From positions 1 to 64,000 of the forward strand of contig JAVWEY010000003.1 in NCBI GenBank assembly GCA_036641395.1: a DNA stretch of 64,000 bases, given 5' to 3'. Positions within the stretch are counted from its first letter, which is position 1. The number at the start of each line of letters is the position of its first letter. Origin of the DNA: JAVXTH01 sp036641395. Lineage in GTDB: Bacteria; Bacillota_I; Bacilli_A; Erysipelotrichales; Erysipelotrichaceae. Of the stretch, positions 44,017 through 52,036 are shown in pieces. The translations under genes were made by a program, and so were the position numbers. The notes below the pieces were generated by a model, which worked only from the letters and a program-made list of their open reading frames with translations, searched no databases and was not told the DNA's origin.

Positions 44017-45312
44017 CTATCGAACACTTACCGCAAAACGATTGTAAGCAAAGATGGCTTCAAAACGCTGAGAACTCACAATCAATTCACCAAGAATTGG
44101 ATCACTAATAATATAGGAATTTGAGATTGGATTATAACCAACTAGTAACATTACATGAAGATTAAGTGGTACTTCTCCATCCCATCCTTTGGCATCTCTA
44201 AAACCATAGGTTGCATAAAGTACAACCGGATTTCCTTGATCAATTTCTGCTTTTAAAGCACTTGTTGAACATCCTGAGATATTGACCACTGTTCCATAAT
44301 TAGAACCAAAGGTACTCAATGCATCTGGTGCAATCCAGTGTACAACATTCCAAGGATAATAAGAATTCATAGAATGAACAAAGCCTAAATGTGGGTTATC
44401 ACTTCTTGGACATGCATCAGCAAATTGATTTAAATTCATATCTTTCGCATATCCTTTGTAATGTAGTGCCATCAGTAAAGAAGCACATTCACATCCATTT
44501 GGTAAGCCTGCTGTATTTTGATTATAGTATGGCATACCTTGTAATTTTACATTACTTGCCTGAATTAAAGCATTTTGCTGAGCATCCCTTTCTGCTTGTT
44601 CTTTGGCTGCTTTCGCTTCAGCAAGTGCTTGAGCAAGTGCTGCTTGTCTTTGTGCTTCAATTCTTTGTCGAGCAATTTCTTCTTGTTCCAACAAAAATTG
44701 ATCAACTTTTTCTAAAAAAGGAGTATATTTCTCGATTAAAGATTTCTGTGGTAGAGCATCTAGTTTATCATAAGCTGCATGATACATATCCCGATTGATA
44801 TTATCATTCAAATCATTCATTGCCTCATCTTTATATAAAGCTTTCATTGATGCAACTGCATCATTCATCGCTTGAATCTGTAACTTTGCATTATTAAATT
44901 GTGGTTCTAATAACTTTACATAATGAGCAGGAAGTTTTCTTAATGAAACTTCGTCTTTCGCTATTTGTGCCTGATTTATATCGACTGGACAAACGCCATC
45001 AACAAAATAAGCATTGATTTTATCTCGATACTTTATGTATTGTGATAATAATGAAAGCTTTTTACGAAGTGGTTTTGCGATTTTATCATTGTGAACTTGC
45101 ACTACTTTTTCATTAGCTTTTTCTACCTTTTTAACCGTTAAATCAAGCTTAGGTGTTGTTTGTTTTTTATCTTGAAACAACACTTCAACACTCTTTTCGG
45201 CCTTTAATGCAAGTTCTTCTTGATGCTTACGATTTTGTGATGCACTGAAACCAGTTAATACTGCAACAACAATAAATCCAAGACAAAAAAGATAAACAAA
45301 TTTATGTTTCAT
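44017..45312 (-). CDS. Secreted C39-like cysteine peptidase with coiled-coil
   Basis: 431 residues from the ATG at 45312 (GGGG eight bases upstream). An N-terminal signal anchor (KFVYLFCLGFIVVAVLTGFSA), a long charged helical region rich in Ala, Gln and Glu (about 30-250, AEAKAAKEQAERDAQQ), and a papain-like C39_2 domain: GLPNGCECASLLMALHYKGY near 275 (Cys), AGYATYG-like YATYGFRDAKGW near 370, and NLHVMLLVGY near 390 (His). It probably cleaves peptides or acts on the wall outside the cell. The partner is unknown; the gene stands alone. Confidence 0.82.
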   Translation of the reverse strand: MKHKFVYLFCLGFIVVAVLTGFSASQNRKHQEELALKAEKSVEVLFQDKKQTTPKLDLTVKKVEKANEKVVQVHNDKIAKPLRKKLSLLSQYIKYRDKINAYFVDGVCPVDINQAQIAKDEVSLRKLPAHYVKLLEPQFNNAKLQIQAMNDAVASMKALYKDEAMNDLNDNINRDMYHAAYDKLDALPQKSLIEKYTPFLEKVDQFLLEQEEIARQRIEAQRQAALAQALAEAKAAKEQAERDAQQNALIQASNVKLQGMPYYNQNTAGLPNGCECASLLMALHYKGYAKDMNLNQFADACPRSDNPHLGFVHSMNSYYPWNVVHWIAPDALSTFGSNYGTVVNISGCSTSALKAEIDQGNPVVLYATYGFRDAKGWDGEVPLNLHVMLLVGYNPISNSYIISDPILGELIVSSQRFEAIFAYNRFAVSVR

Positions 45313-45361
45313 TCCCATTACCCCTTTTCCTTCATGAAACGTTTTAGATATTATTTAACTC

Positions 45362-46282
45362 CTATGGTAATAAATTACCAGCAGCGATGTATAAAGCATA
45401 CCACTCTTTTTTAGTTAATACAATATCTCCAGCATTGCTTAGAGCTTTTAATCGATCAATATTCGTTGTACCGACAACGACTTGCATGTCACTTGGATGA
45501 CGTAAAATCCACGCAATTGCAATCACACTATTGCTTACATTATATTTATTTGCTAATTCATCAATCTTTTTATTTAATTCAGGAAATATTGATGCATCTA
45601 AATAAGTTCCTTCAAACATTCCATATTGAAATGGTGACCAACATTGAATTGTGATATTATGGATACGACAATAATCAAGAATACTACCATCTCGATCGAT
45701 TGCTCTATCTTCTAATGTATTAGCATTCAGTGCAGCATCAATCATTCCTGTATGTTTTAATGAAAATTGCATTTGATTAATTTCAATTGGACAATGACAG
45801 TACTTTCTCAATAACTTTAATTGATAAGTATTATGATTGCTCACACCAAAATGAAGTACTTTTCCAGTTTCATATAGTTCATCAAATGCTTCACTTACAG
45901 ATCGTGGTTCCATTAATGCATCAGGGCGATGTAACAATAAATAATCAACGTATTCAACATGTAATCTTTCTAAACTTTCATTCACACATTTAATAATATA
46001 GTCCTTATCAAAATCATAATAAGTAGTATCATCACGATGAATTCCACATTTTGTCTGAATAATCATTTTTTGACGCCAATCAGGGTGCTTTTTAAGTACC
46101 TCACCAAATAAAGATTCACACTCGCCTCCCCCATAAATATCTGCATGATCAAAGAAAGTAATACCGTTTGCTAAATCATTTTCAATAATTTTTTCAACCG
46201 CTTCTACATCCATTCCAGCAAAGCGCATACAACCTTGTGCAATCGCTGGAACAACTTTTTCGTTTATCATAATATTTTTCAT
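45362..46282 (-). CDS. Aldo/keto reductase
   Basis: 306 residues, NADPH-dependent. FFDHADIYGGGECE near residue 44 (Asp and Tyr), KCGIHRDD near 79 (Lys), YLLLHRPDAL near 115 (His), and SPFQYGMFEGTYLD near 220 are the usual AKR positions. Similar to the YdhF/Tas group of oxidoreductases. Substrate unknown. Confidence 0.9.
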   Translation of the reverse strand: MKNIMINEKVVPAIAQGCMRFAGMDVEAVEKIIENDLANGITFFDHADIYGGGECESLFGEVLKKHPDWRQKMIIQTKCGIHRDDTTYYDFDKDYIIKCVNESLERLHVEYVDYLLLHRPDALMEPRSVSEAFDELYETGKVLHFGVSNHNTYQLKLLRKYCHCPIEINQMQFSLKHTGMIDAALNANTLEDRAIDRDGSILDYCRIHNITIQCWSPFQYGMFEGTYLDASIFPELNKKIDELANKYNVSNSVIAIAWILRHPSDMQVVVGTTNIDRLKALSNAGDIVLTKKEWYALYIAAGNLLP

Positions 46283-46388
46283 AATTTTCCTCCATTTATA
46301 ATTTAAGATTACTCTTATTCTAATTTCTTTTCAAGAAAAACAGTTCGGTTTTTCTAAAAAAAGTATATAATTAATATGAGGTGATTTT

Positions 46389-47249
46389 ATGAAAATAGCA
46401 TGGATTGGAACTGGTGTTATGGGAAGAGAAATGGCAATTCATTTACAACAAGGAGGACATCATGTAAGTGTTTATAATCGAAGTATTGAAAAAGCACTTC
46501 CTTTGAAAGAATTTGGCCTATGTATCTGTGATAGTATTGCAGCGTGTGTTAGTGAAGCAGAAGCTATCTTTACGATGGTAGGCACTCCCAATGATGTTGA
46601 GGAAGTATATACAAGTAAACAAGGCATCTTTGCTTATGCGAAGAAAAACGCCTTATTAATTGATATGACGACTTCATCTCCGATCTTAGCCCAAGCTCTA
46701 TTTCAACAAGGAAGTAGTTTTAGAGTACTAGATGCCCCCGTTTCCGGAGGCGATTTAGGAGCACGTAATGCTTCCCTGTCGATTATGGTAGGTGGCCAAC
46801 AAGATGATTACAAAAGAGCTCTGCCTTTATTTCAATTGCTAGGAACAAACATCCACTATATTGGAACAAGTGGCTGTGGTCAACATGCGAAAGCTGCAAA
46901 TCAAATCGCCGTAGCCGGAGCGGTAGGAGCGATGAGTGAGGCAATTCATTATGCCAGATGTGTTGGGATTGAGCCTTCTATTATCTTAGAAGCAATAGCA
47001 AAAGGCGCCGCTGGTTCTTGGCAATTAGATCACAATGCTCCCCTTGTATTAGATAAAAACTTTAAACCAGGTTTTTATATTAAACACTTTATAAAAGACA
47101 TGAAAATTGTCCAAGATGTTATGGAAAGTAAAAATCAAGATTTAAAAATGCTCGATTGTATTTTAGAAATGTATCAATGTTTAGCTGATAATGGTTTAGA
47201 AAATGAAGGAACACAAGCCTTAATCAAATATTATGAAAAAGATGCCTAG
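46389..47249 (+). CDS. 3-hydroxyisobutyrate dehydrogenase-like NAD(P) oxidoreductase
   Basis: 286 residues. N-terminal GTGVMGREMAIHL (dinucleotide loop), DAPVSGGDLGARNASLSIMVGG near 120 (substrate signature) and GCGQHAKAANQIAV near 165 with the catalytic lysine. Acts on a beta-hydroxy acid; tartronate semialdehyde, 3-hydroxyisobutyrate or succinic semialdehyde are candidates. Divergent from the aldo/keto reductase gene. A GAGGTG precedes the ATG. Confidence 0.88.
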   Translation: MKIAWIGTGVMGREMAIHLQQGGHHVSVYNRSIEKALPLKEFGLCICDSIAACVSEAEAIFTMVGTPNDVEEVYTSKQGIFAYAKKNALLIDMTTSSPILAQALFQQGSSFRVLDAPVSGGDLGARNASLSIMVGGQQDDYKRALPLFQLLGTNIHYIGTSGCGQHAKAANQIAVAGAVGAMSEAIHYARCVGIEPSIILEAIAKGAAGSWQLDHNAPLVLDKNFKPGFYIKHFIKDMKIVQDVMESKNQDLKMLDCILEMYQCLADNGLENEGTQALIKYYEKDA

Positions 47250-47262
47250 TCATCTTTTTTTA
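47238..47262 (+). terminator. Terminator of the 3-hydroxyacid dehydrogenase gene
   Basis: AAAAGATG pairs with CATCTTTT around CCTAGT, followed by a T-run. The stop codon lies in the loop. Confidence 0.75.
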
Positions 47263-47281
47263 TTTATAATCATGCAAGAAT

Positions 47282-47309
47282 ACTCCCACTCGCATAAGTG
47301 GTGGGAGTA
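47282..47309 (-). terminator. Hairpin after hemW
   Basis: ACTCCCAC and GTGGGAGT form an 8-bp stem with an 11-base loop just past the hemW stop. The following T-run is short (ATTCTT), so termination strength is uncertain. Confidence 0.5.
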
Positions 47310-47311
47310 TG

Positions 47312-48403
47312 TCACATAAAGGTTTCAATTACATCATTTAAAAACAACATTCCTTGTTTCGTTGTTTTTAAGTGCAAGTTTGATTCATAACATAATTTCT
47401 TTTCGATTAATTCATCGATAATATCTTTATATAGCGGTTTAAAATCATGATGAAATAATTCTTTAAAATGAAGATAAGATAAACCTTCTTGTAAGCGTAA
47501 AGACATCATAATATATTCAAACATTTCATCTTTTTCACTTAAGATAATATCTTTTTTAATATTCTTTTGATTAATATAATCCATAATATTACGAGTCATA
47601 TCATATCTTTGATGATTTAACTTACCACTTGCCCCACATCCTACTCCATAAAAATCATCGTAATGCCAATATGCTTTATTATGCTGACTCTCGCTATTTT
47701 CTAAAGCAAAACTGCTAATTTCATATTGATGAAAACCATGATTCACTAATTTATTAATTGCCATTTCATACATATCTGCTTCACTATCTTCATCTATATT
47801 CTTAACTCCACTTCTACCAAAAGCACTATTTTCCTCAATACTTAAAGCATATAATGAAATATGTGTAATATTCAAATGATCAATTACTTGATTTAAATCA
47901 TCAACCCATTGCTTCATTGTTTGAGTTGGTAATCCATAAATGAGATCAATTGAAATATTATGAATACCAACCTTATGGGCGGTCGCAATACAATCAATAA
48001 TCTGGGTAAGGGTATGCTTTCTCTCAATTATTTTTAAGAGTGATTCCTGTAAACTTTGTACTCCTAAAGAAATACGATTAATTCCATATTGTTTCATTAA
48101 CATTAATTTTTCTTCATTAAGTGATTCTACATTAGCTTCCATTGTATACTCTTTTACTTCACATGCAAAAGGCTTTAACATAAGCAATAACGTTTCTAAT
48201 TGGTTTATATTTAAAGCACTTGGTGTTCCTCCACCAATATAGATTGTTTTTAATTGTTTCTCTTTTACTTGGTTACTTAGATCGATTTGTAAAGCCGATA
48301 AAAAACGATCAGCTAATCCCTCATTATATCCACAGCGAAAAAAATCACAATAAGCACAAATGTGCTGACAAAAAGGAATATGAACATAAAGTGATTGTAC
48401 CAT
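47312..48403 (-). CDS. hemW: Radical SAM heme chaperone HemW
   Basis: 363 residues from the ATG at 48403 (GGAGGTAAG upstream). The radical-SAM cluster motif C-x3-C-x2-C is in HIPFCQHICAYCDFF near residue 12, followed by YIGGGTPSAL near 55. HemW binds heme and inserts it into respiratory proteins; annotated earlier as oxygen-independent coproporphyrinogen oxidase. It lies 4 bases after the Spo0A-like gene. In B. subtilis lepA is directly upstream; here two genes intervene. Confidence 0.94.
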   Translation of the reverse strand: MVQSLYVHIPFCQHICAYCDFFRCGYNEGLADRFLSALQIDLSNQVKEKQLKTIYIGGGTPSALNINQLETLLLMLKPFACEVKEYTMEANVESLNEEKLMLMKQYGINRISLGVQSLQESLLKIIERKHTLTQIIDCIATAHKVGIHNISIDLIYGLPTQTMKQWVDDLNQVIDHLNITHISLYALSIEENSAFGRSGVKNIDEDSEADMYEMAINKLVNHGFHQYEISSFALENSESQHNKAYWHYDDFYGVGCGASGKLNHQRYDMTRNIMDYINQKNIKKDIILSEKDEMFEYIMMSLRLQEGLSYLHFKELFHHDFKPLYKDIIDELIEKKLCYESNLHLKTTKQGMLFLNDVIETFM

Positions 48404-48407
48404 TAAC

Positions 48408-49106
48408 TTACCTCCGCATTTCTTCACATTTTAATTTACTAACAATATCTAACATTACCTTTGAATTGGTTGCTTTTTCATCGTAACCAACAGCATGATG
48501 AATCGCTGTTCGCATACATTTTTCAACTCGTGATTGAGTTGTAAAGTGCTTTCTAGCAACATCACCATAGATTTTTGTTATGTTACTCTTATAAAGACCG
48601 TAGTTTTTATATAATAAATACGTACCCGTTTTTAAATAATCAAAGCCATATAAATGAATGGGAACCCCTTTTGCGATCAAATGTTCCGCAACTAATTCCT
48701 CATTCATCTGTGGATCCATATTGGTTATTTTCTTATCTTTATTTTCTAATAATACAGCATGAAAGATATCTTGACAAATAAATGGTTCAATAATAAAGTT
48801 ATTTATTTTACTTGTAAGATAATGATGAATCAATTCTGCATTTAAGTCTTTAAATATTCCAACGATTTTTAATCGATTACACGCATCATTTTCTCTAATC
48901 GCATCAATCATCAGATAACTCTTTTCAACATTAAAGTCAGGACTAACAACGAGTACATCAGCACCCGATGCAATTAATATATCTAAATCTTCTAATAAAA
49001 TAGTACTTGTTCCTACGACTTGACAACTTTTATTCATATTTGAAATAATAACCAAATCTTTTAGTAGATTTTGTTGTTCAAGACATAAAAATATTTTAGT
49101 AACCAT
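48408..49106 (-). CDS. Spo0A-like sporulation regulator with degenerate receiver
   Basis: 232 residues from the ATG at 49106 (a TTG at 49112 is also in frame). The C-terminal part (about 135-232) is the Spo0A DNA-binding domain: AKGVPIHLYGFDYLKTGTYL, SNITKIYGDVARKHFTTQ and recognition helix SRVEKCMRTAIHHAV align with B. subtilis Spo0A. The N-terminal part keeps the receiver fold but lacks its active residues: the acidic pair is Leu-Glu, the phosphoacceptor Asp56 is Ser (DVLVVS), the Thr is Phe and the Lys of KPF is Glu (EPF). The segment between the last two helices is about 16 residues shorter, removing the equivalent of residues 227-240. No ribosome site precedes the ATG; an 11-codon ORF overlaps it. 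hemW follows by 4 bases. Confidence 0.85.
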   Translation of the reverse strand: MVTKIFLCLEQQNLLKDLVIISNMNKSCQVVGTSTILLEDLDILIASGADVLVVSPDFNVEKSYLMIDAIRENDACNRLKIVGIFKDLNAELIHHYLTSKINNFIIEPFICQDIFHAVLLENKDKKITNMDPQMNEELVAEHLIAKGVPIHLYGFDYLKTGTYLLYKNYGLYKSNITKIYGDVARKHFTTQSRVEKCMRTAIHHAVGYDEKATNSKVMLDIVSKLKCEEMRR

Positions 49107-49131
49107 GAACAATTATGGATAAATCAGCCAC
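49096..49131 (-). CDS. Eleven-codon upstream ORF overlapping the Spo0A-like start
   Basis: GTG at 49131 follows GAGGGG by 7 bases and encodes about 11 residues (VADLSIIVHGY) ending at TAA 49098-49096, across the ATG (49106) of the Spo0A-like gene. It gives a ribosome site where that gene has none, so it may be a leader for coupled or controlled translation. An old frameshift is an alternative. Confidence 0.4.
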   Translation of the reverse strand: MADLSIIVHGY

Positions 49132-49144
49132 TTTAATACCCCTC

Positions 49145-50053
49145 TCATAAAATATGATAAACAAATTTCTTCCCTACTTTTAATTTCTGATACCATTTTA
49201 TTTTGACTAATTCTTCAAGTGAATAACGTGCTGTTTCATAACTAACATTAGTTGCACTCATATAATCACGAATTGTATAATAATGATTTACTTGATGATG
49301 AATTAAAAAGAATTCAATTTGTTTCTTTTGAAGCATTGGATAGATATTATGAAGTTCTTCTTCATTTAAAGATTCGATTCCCTTAAGAATTTTGAAATCA
49401 TATAATAACATTTTATCACACAATTTCAAATACAATTCATTTAAAAAGGCAAGAAAGCAATAAGTTAAATCATTATGTCCCTTTGGGCTTATTATAATAG
49501 AATATAATTTATCGATATCTATCAGAGACAAAATATTTATATGACATAATTCACTACAAATCAAGTTAAGAGTAATAACTGTAATTGGTTTTTCTAAAGA
49601 CAAAATACATAAAAATACTTTTAAAAAGATATCTTCATTTTTATTTACCAAAAAATTAATTAATTCATTATCAAGTTCTATTTGTAAAGAATGTAGTGTA
49701 TTTTCAAAGAAAAGATTGATTTCTCTGCTTTTACAATGATTAAATAGCACTTTAAATTGTTCGATTTCTTGTTGTTCTTTATTTGAACAAGGTAACCACT
49801 TTGTTACTTCTTTATTATAATATTGAAATTTATAATACTGTTGATGTAAATCAAATATTTTTTTACTTACATAAGGATTATAAGTCACATAATAATGATG
49901 ATAACCAATTTTTATATTATGTTTAAAAAAAGTGCGGTAGTGTTCAATTTCTTCCCACATAATCATTAGCGTAGAATCACTAAAATCATTTTCTAATTCA
50001 CATTTTGTGTAATAATGTTCTTCACTATATTTTTGTATTAAAGAATATTCCAT
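49145..50053 (-). CDS. Unknown 302-residue protein with C-terminal winged-helix-like segment
   Basis: I do not recognise the full protein. It is soluble, very rich in Tyr, His, Leu and Ile, with no signal peptide. Residues about 250-302 (YTIRDYMSATNVSYETARYSLEELVKI then a basic hairpin) read as a winged helix like that at the end of Fic-family proteins, but there is no Fic HPFxxGNGR motif anywhere, so AMPylation is not proposed. It ends about 40 bases before the Spo0A-like gene on the same strand, and two 0A boxes precede it. I infer a partner or co-regulator of that protein. Confidence 0.65.
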   Translation of the reverse strand: MEYSLIQKYSEEHYYTKCELENDFSDSTLMIMWEEIEHYRTFFKHNIKIGYHHYYVTYNPYVSKKIFDLHQQYYKFQYYNKEVTKWLPCSNKEQQEIEQFKVLFNHCKSREINLFFENTLHSLQIELDNELINFLVNKNEDIFLKVFLCILSLEKPITVITLNLICSELCHINILSLIDIDKLYSIIISPKGHNDLTYCFLAFLNELYLKLCDKMLLYDFKILKGIESLNEEELHNIYPMLQKKQIEFFLIHHQVNHYYTIRDYMSATNVSYETARYSLEELVKIKWYQKLKVGKKFVYHIL

Positions 50054-50080
50054 TTAATCACTTCCCAAACTATTTTAACA

Positions 50081-50141
50081 TTATATTTAAAAGTAAAAAG
50101 TGATTCGACAAAACTAGAAAAAAACAGTGCCTATTCGACAC
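50081..50141 (-). promoter_or_regulatory. Promoter with two 0A boxes before the 302-residue gene
   Basis: On the minus strand TATAAT (50086-50081) is preceded by a 17-base spacer and then GTCGAA, which is part of the exact 0A box TTGTCGAA (50111-50104). The box thus stands in place of a -35 element. A second copy, GTGTCGAA (50141-50134), lies 30 bases upstream, inside the lepA terminator loop. This is the layout of Spo0A-activated promoters and suggests autoregulation. Confidence 0.65.
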
Positions 50142-50147
50142 TGTTTA
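50120..50147 (-). terminator. Terminator of lepA
   Basis: AACAGTG (50123-50129) pairs with CACTGTT (50139-50145) around a 9-base loop, with a T-run on the minus strand. The loop carries a 0A-box-like TCGAA. Confidence 0.85.
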
Positions 50148-51947
50148 CTCTTCATCCATTGAAAGAACTGCCATGAATGCTTCTTGAGGTACTTCAACAC
50201 TACCTACTGATTTCATTCGTTTCTTTCCTTCTTTTTGTTTTTCTAATAATTTCTTTTTACGAGATATATCGCCACCATAACATTTAGCCAATACATTTTT
50301 TCGTAAAGATCGAATATCACTTCGAGCAATTACCTTACCATTCAAGCATGCTTGAATCGGTATTTGAAATTGTTGACGTGGAATTAATGTTTTTAATTTT
50401 TCACAGATTGCTTTTCCTCGATTATAAGCAAAATCTTTATGTACAATCGTCGATAAAGCATCGACAATCTCACCATTTAACATAATATCCATTTTTGATA
50501 ATTTATTTGTTTGATAACCAATTAATTCATAATCAAAGGATGCATAACCTCTTGTACATGATTTTAGTTTATCAAAGAAATCATAAACAATTTCACCAAG
50601 TGGTAATTCGTAAACAATATTGACACGTTTATCATCTAAGTAAGTCATATCTTTATAAAAGCCACGTTTCTTTTGAGCTAATTCCATGATAGCACCAATA
50701 TAATTGCTTGGTGTCATAATCGTTGCACGAACAAATGGTTCGTCAATATGATCAATTCGTGATGGATCTGGAAGCATACTAGGATTATCAATATCCATTT
50801 CTTCCCCATCACTTAAATAAGCATGGTAGATAACTGATGGTGCCGTAGCAATTAAATCAATACTGTATTCTCGCTCAATTCGTTCTTGAACAACATCCAT
50901 ATGTAGTAAACCTAAAAATCCACAACGAAAGCCAAAACCAAGTGCTTGCGATGTTTCTGCTTCAAAATGTAAAGAAGCATCATTTAGTTGTAGTTTTTCT
51001 AAAGCATCTCTCAAATCATTATATTTGCTGCTATCAATTGGATATAATCCACAGTAAACCATTGGATTTAATTGGCGATAGCCTGTTAATGGAGTTGTTG
51101 CAGGATGTTCTACTGTCGTAATTGTGTCACCAACTCGTACATCTTTTACTGTTTTTATACTTGCGGCAATAAAACCAACTTCTCCACAATGAAGTGCATC
51201 ACTTTTCACTTCATTTGGGGTATGCACACCAACTTCTAACACTTCATATTCTGCACCAGTAGCCATGAAACGAATCATATCTCCTGGTTTAACTTCTCCC
51301 TCTTTAATTCTTACATAGGCAATAACACCTCGATAAGCATCATAAATAGAATCAAAGACAAGTGCTTGAAGTGGTGCTTTTGGATTTCCTTGAGGACAAG
51401 GTACTTTCTTTACAACTTGTTCAAGTACTTCTTGAATATTAATACCACTTTTAGCGGATATTAAAGGTGCATCTTGAGCATCTAAGCCAATAATATTCTC
51501 TATTTCTTCCTTTACTAAATCTGGTTGAGCACTGGGAAGATCGATTTTATTAATAACCGGAATTATTTCCAAGTCATTATCAAGTGCTAAGTAGACATTA
51601 GCAAGGGTTTGAGCTTCAATCCCTTGTGCTGCATCAACAACTAAAATAGCGCCTTCACAAGCCGCTAACGAACGTGATACTTCATAAGTAAAATCGACAT
51701 GACCTGGTGTATCAATTAAATGAAATTGATATGTTTCACCATCAAGTGCCTTATATATTAATTGCACAGCATTTAATTTAATCGTAATACCGCGCTCTCG
51801 CTCTAAATCCATGGAGTCTAATAATTGTTCTTTCATATTGCGATTCGATACGGTTTGTGTTAATTCCAAGATTCGATCCGCTAATGTTGACTTACCATGA
51901 TCAATATGAGCTATAATAGAAAAATTTCGAATGTGTTTTTGATCCAT
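50145..51947 (-). CDS. lepA: Elongation factor 4
   Basis: 600 residues from the ATG at 51947; the upstream TTG at 51965 overlaps the AAAGGGG ribosome site. A translational GTPase that back-translocates stalled ribosomes: IIAHIDHGKSTLADR near 12, DTPGHVDF near 81, NKID near 135, and the C-terminal LepA domain (GYASFDYE, the last RKKKLLEKQKEGKKR). It follows fmt by about 90 bases and has its own promoter. Confidence 0.97.
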   Translation of the reverse strand: MDQKHIRNFSIIAHIDHGKSTLADRILELTQTVSNRNMKEQLLDSMDLERERGITIKLNAVQLIYKALDGETYQFHLIDTPGHVDFTYEVSRSLAACEGAILVVDAAQGIEAQTLANVYLALDNDLEIIPVINKIDLPSAQPDLVKEEIENIIGLDAQDAPLISAKSGINIQEVLEQVVKKVPCPQGNPKAPLQALVFDSIYDAYRGVIAYVRIKEGEVKPGDMIRFMATGAEYEVLEVGVHTPNEVKSDALHCGEVGFIAASIKTVKDVRVGDTITTVEHPATTPLTGYRQLNPMVYCGLYPIDSSKYNDLRDALEKLQLNDASLHFEAETSQALGFGFRCGFLGLLHMDVVQERIEREYSIDLIATAPSVIYHAYLSDGEEMDIDNPSMLPDPSRIDHIDEPFVRATIMTPSNYIGAIMELAQKKRGFYKDMTYLDDKRVNIVYELPLGEIVYDFFDKLKSCTRGYASFDYELIGYQTNKLSKMDIMLNGEIVDALSTIVHKDFAYNRGKAICEKLKTLIPRQQFQIPIQACLNGKVIARSDIRSLRKNVLAKCYGGDISRKKKLLEKQKEGKKRMKSVGSVEVPQEAFMAVLSMDEE

Positions 51948-51970
51948 TGAGCCAACCCCTTTCAAAGCAA

Positions 51971-51984
51971 GTGTATTATAACAA
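51971..51984 (-). promoter_or_regulatory. Extended -10 promoter of lepA
   Basis: TGTTATAAT (TATAAT at 51980-51975) on the minus strand about 28 bases before the lepA start. No convincing -35; the TGn extension would compensate. Confidence 0.5.
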
Positions 51985-52003
51985 AATAATCGAGCAAATT
52001 AAA

Positions 52004-52029
52004 GAACAATCGATTTAAATCGATTGTTT
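52004..52029 (-). terminator. Palindromic terminator of fmt
   Basis: A perfect 12-bp inverted repeat (52005-52016 with 52017-52028, AACAATCGATTT arm) followed by CTTTAATTT on the minus strand. The symmetry would also let it act on the other strand. Confidence 0.65.
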
Positions 52030-52036
52030 CGTTTGA

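Noticed and set aside
44391..44798. 135-codon open frame on the plus strand
   Set aside because: Antisense shadow of the C39 peptidase gene; low-complexity translation.
49145..50053. Fic-type AMP transferase
   Set aside because: Only the C-terminal winged-helix-like part resembles Fic proteins; the catalytic HPFxxGNGR motif is absent.
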